A stretch of 64,000 nucleotides of DNA from Perognathus longimembris pacificus (lineage: Eukaryota; Chordata; Mammalia; Rodentia; Heteromyidae): positions 19,099,360 through 19,163,359 of the forward strand of contig NC_063167.1 of the NCBI RefSeq assembly GCF_023159225.1. Direction: 5' to 3'. Positions 61,741 to 64,000 of this stretch are shown piece after piece. The notes below the pieces were generated by a model. The model ran no database searches and was not told the origin of the DNA. It saw nothing but the letters and a program-made list of their open reading frames with translations. The first letter of the stretch is position 1. Each line of letters opens with the position of its first letter. The position numbers and the translations under genes are program-made.

Positions 61741-62048
61741 TGAGGTGCCAGACTTTGAAGTCAGGCCCCACCACGTGAACCCCATTTTAGAATCGAACCC
61801 TGAGCCAATCAGATTTGTACCTGTGTTCTAATCTTGCTTGCACAGCTGATTGTTGTAACCTTGTTCTTTGCCTTTATAAGCCCTGTGTAATCACAGCTCG
61901 GGGCTTCCTCCTAACCTCCGCTGTGTCGGTGGGTAGGACGAGGCCCGAGTTGGCAGCTCGTTAAATAAAGCCTTGCCTTGCTTTTGCATTTCGGAGTGTC
62001 TGAATCTCGGTGGTCTTCTTGGGGGTGGTCTTGCAACTTGGCACAACA
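61741..62048 (+). mobile_element. 5' LTR (308 bp) of the class I provirus
   Basis: The LTR starts TGAGGTGCCA and ends TTGGCACAACA, which form imperfect terminal inverted repeats. A CCAAT box lies at 61,805-61,809, a TATA box (TTTATAAG) at 61,873-61,880, and a polyadenylation signal AATAAA at 61,964-61,969. U3 is short (about 160 bp). At 308 bp this LTR is compact for a gammaretrovirus, so a deletion in U3 is possible. Confidence 0.85.
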
Positions 62049-62050
62049 TT

Positions 62051-62068
62051 TGGGGGCTCGTCCGGGAT
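62051..62068 (+). other. tRNA-Pro primer-binding site
   Basis: TGGGGGCTCGTCCGGGAT is an intact 18-base match to the 3' end of tRNA-Pro as used by murine-leukaemia-type retroviruses. It sits two bases after the LTR CA terminus. Confidence 0.95.
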
Positions 62069-62100
62069 AGCCACAGAGACCCCGAGATCCCAGACTCCGA

Positions 62101-62108
62101 AGGTAAGA
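62101..62108 (+). other. candidate proviral splice donor
   Basis: AG followed by GTAAGA, 34 bases after the primer-binding site, is where retroviruses often place the major 5' splice donor. It is supported by position and consensus only. Confidence 0.5.
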
Positions 62109-62253
62109 AAACAGCACTGTTCATTTGTTTTGTCCTGTAATTTGTCTGTTTTGCTTTTGCTTATGCTTGTAGGGCGCGAGTCAGTTTGGTTTTTGGCCGG
62201 AACTGACCAGGAGGACCTCCTAAACGAGACTCAACCCGCCCACCTTGTACTTG

Positions 62254-62520
62254 GGTCTGCTCCTTCTGCTTATCTGGCAGGAGGTTGTGGGCCAACTTGG
62301 GTCCACTCCTCCCGTACCCTGGCAGGAGGTTGTGGGCCAACTTGGGAGATCTCCAACTCGTAACTCGGGTCCACTCCTTCTGCACCCTTGCAGGAGGTTG
62401 TGGGCCAACTCGGGTCCACTCCTTCTTACAGGAGGTTGTGGGCCAACTCGGGTCCATTCCTTCTGCACCCTTGTAGGAGGTTGTGGGCCAGCTTGGGAGA
62501 TCTCCAACTCGTAACTTTTC
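62254..62520 (+). repeat. minisatellite in proviral leader
   Basis: Five copies of a unit beginning AGGAGGTTGTGGGCCA start at 62,279, 62,324, 62,392, 62,430 and 62,475, so spacing is 45, 68, 38 and 45 bp. The copies at 62,324 and 62,475 run into the same extra segment GAGATCTCCAACTCGTAAC. Long frames read through it on both strands are by-products of the repeat. Confidence 0.9.
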
Positions 62521-63135
62521 TTAGGCCTGTGTGTTTTCCTCCTTTTGTATTAATTGTTTTGTTTTTGTAGCCTTTTGGAAGAAATTTGGAAGTAAAATTG
62601 TCCTAAATAATTATTGCAAAGTGAGAAAAGGAGAATTATGGCTACCAAAATGTTTAATTGCCATTCCAGCTTCTTTGTAGGTTTTTTTGTAACAGTTTCC
62701 AGCAGGCCCACAGAGAAGCACAGGTGATTCCTACAAGTTTGTCAAGATCTAATACTGACCCTTAATAAGTTCCAGGTAAGAGAGCATGCTTAAAAACTAC
62801 TTCTGTGTGGACCACCTTGTTGCTTATAATTGGAGTAAAGTGGCCCCTTACTGTTGGCCTTTCAAAAGTTAAAGCCGGGAAGTCCTAGAAGAATAGTTCA
62901 TAAGCATGCCTTTCCAATGCCCATGTCTGTCTACTGGGCAGGAATTTGCCAGTCATCTGTGATAGTGGTTAGTAAGGGTAAGTTTGTCAAATGAGAGGAT
63001 AGATTAAAATCTCACCCCCCGCATTTACTCAAAGCCCTGACTGGCAGTGAGAATTTTAAGCTCATACATCTGTTTAGTAAAGAAAGCTTGTAGACCTGAG
63101 ATTGTGTCCTTATTGAGATCTGTTAAAGGCCTGTC
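62521..63135 (+). other. proviral internal sequence without recognisable coding content
   Basis: The stretch between the leader repeats and the integrase remnant has stops in all frames. I recognise no gag, protease or polymerase motif in it. It may hold deleted or rearranged polymerase sequence. Confidence 0.5.
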
Positions 63136-63700
63136 AGCTTGCCAATGCCCCCAATCAACAGATTACTAAAGGAGCTCGCCTCTGTGGGAATAGGCCAGGT
63201 GTGTATTGGGAAGTAGATTTCACAGAAATTACAAATATTTGCTAGTTTTTGTAGACACATTTTCAGGATGGGTTGAAGCCTATCCAACAAAGCATGAGAC
63301 TGCGAATGTAGTGGCTAAGAAGATCTGGAAGAAATCCTACCCAGGTATGGCTTCCCATCCACCATTGGGTCAGACAACGGACAGGCTTTCGTCTCAAAAG
63401 TAAGTCAGGGAATAGCTGCAGCACTGGGGACGGATTGGAAATTGCATTGTGCTTATAGACCCCAGAGTGCAGGACAGGTAGAGAAAATGAATTGGACTCT
63501 AAAAGATATGATTCTGCTTCTGTCCCTACCCCCCATTTATTCAGACCAGGGGACTGAAATCCTAAGAACCACGGTGGAAGGAACCCTAGACGGCATCGCC
63601 ACTTGGGTTCATTGCTTCTACGCCAGGCCAGCTGACCCCTTTGCCCTGGATGACAACTACCGTGGTGGAACATGGGAGGTCTCCAAGCACCCAGCTGGGC
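63136..63700 (+). pseudogene. pol: retroviral integrase remnant (pol), frameshifted
   Basis: The catalytic core of a gammaretroviral-type integrase is present in pieces. The first aspartate codon (in VDTFSGW) is at 63,254, the second (SDNG context) at 63,373, and the glutamate (GQVEKMN) at 63,481. The second Asp and the Glu share a frame and are 36 codons apart, the D-35-E spacing of the DDE family. The first Asp is in another frame, so at least one frameshift lies between 63,256 and 63,373, and another break precedes 63,240. After about 63,520 the sequence jumps to what looks like the C-terminal tail of integrase, implying a deletion. No functional enzyme can be made. Confidence 0.88.
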
Positions 63701-64000
63701 CGCTTCGCCTTTGCCTCAAGAAAAGAAAGTTAGACTGAGACTAAGGTTATAGGTTCCTGGCTAGGTAAGGTCTACGCCCCTGAGTCAGCCTGAAGAAGTT
63801 ACAGAAGATGGATGATCTTCACCCATCAGCCCCCCTTTAAAATCAAGGGACCAGAGTTGTTTTTGGGAAGATGAGGCAGGATAAACTAGAGGTATGCAAA
63901 ACAGAGGTACAGAGACTATTCTTGTACTGGCCCATGCCTTACCTCTATATCATCCCCTAGACACGCAAGCCATTGAAATGGACAGAATGGAGCCATGATT
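63701..64000 (+). other. proviral sequence downstream of integrase remnant
   Basis: This follows the integrase tail and is presumably the pol/env junction by position. I see no intact reading frame and no recognisable envelope motif before the window ends. Confidence 0.4.

Larger units (their letters stand above)
61741..64000 (+). mobile_element. endogenous gammaretrovirus-like provirus, 5' part, internally deleted
   Basis: The order is LTR (61,741-62,048), proline-type primer-binding site (62,051-62,068), leader with splice donor, tandem repeats (62,254-62,520), about 600 bp without recognisable coding sequence, and an integrase remnant (63,140-63,700). gag, protease, reverse transcriptase and RNase H are absent, so several kilobases have been lost. 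The remaining coding sequence is frameshifted. The left edge abuts an IDL-Geo SINE cut off at its ...GGTCCAG, so the provirus landed inside that SINE. The right end is beyond the window. Class I (gamma) assignment rests on the primer site and integrase type. Confidence 0.88.

Noticed and set aside
62161..62514. overlapping repeat-rich frames on both strands in the proviral leader
   Set aside because: The periodic peptides come from the nucleotide minisatellite. Leader sequence is non-coding.

Overview
This is a 64 kb stretch of mammalian nuclear DNA, almost certainly from a geomyoid rodent (kangaroo rat, pocket mouse or pocket gopher group). The evidence is the dominant interspersed repeat: about fifty copies of a dimeric SINE whose left half is an ID (tRNA-Ala-like) monomer and whose right half matches the 'Geo' monomer of IDL-Geo, a family described as restricted to Geomyoidea. 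About sixty copies of a second SINE, with a 7SL/B1-like left half and the same kind of right half (B1-dID type), fill most of the rest. There are no bacterial features.

The only real protein-coding gene I can support is the 5' part of PUM1 (Pumilio 1, a PUF-family RNA-binding translational repressor), on the minus strand. A CpG-island promoter and non-coding exon 1 lie near 38.5 kb. Coding exon 2, with the start codon, is at 32,422-32,795, and coding exon 3 is at 4,779-4,847. Intron 1 is about 5.7 kb, intron 2 about 27.6 kb, and the window ends inside intron 3. The Pumilio repeat domain and the 3' end lie outside the window to the left.

From about 39 kb to 64 kb the window is intergenic sequence upstream of PUM1. 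It holds SINEs, long purine tracts, microsatellites, a decayed ancient L1 (43.6-45.8 kb, minus strand) and several LTR elements. These are a solo LTR at 55,866-57,003 with a GGGC target duplication, a 237 bp LTR-like element at 58,586-58,822 with a GTAGA duplication, and the left part of a gammaretrovirus-like endogenous provirus from 61,741 to the window end. The provirus has a 308 bp 5' LTR, a proline-tRNA primer-binding site, a tandem-repeat leader and a broken integrase remnant. gag, protease and reverse transcriptase are missing between leader and integrase.

Other retrocopies are a processed RPL41 pseudogene inside PUM1 intron 2 (23.46-23.86 kb, minus strand) and several short L1 3' ends. 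Many insertions are nested and carry readable target-site duplications, so the relative order of insertion can be read directly. SINE boundaries are given by eye and are good to about 10 bp.
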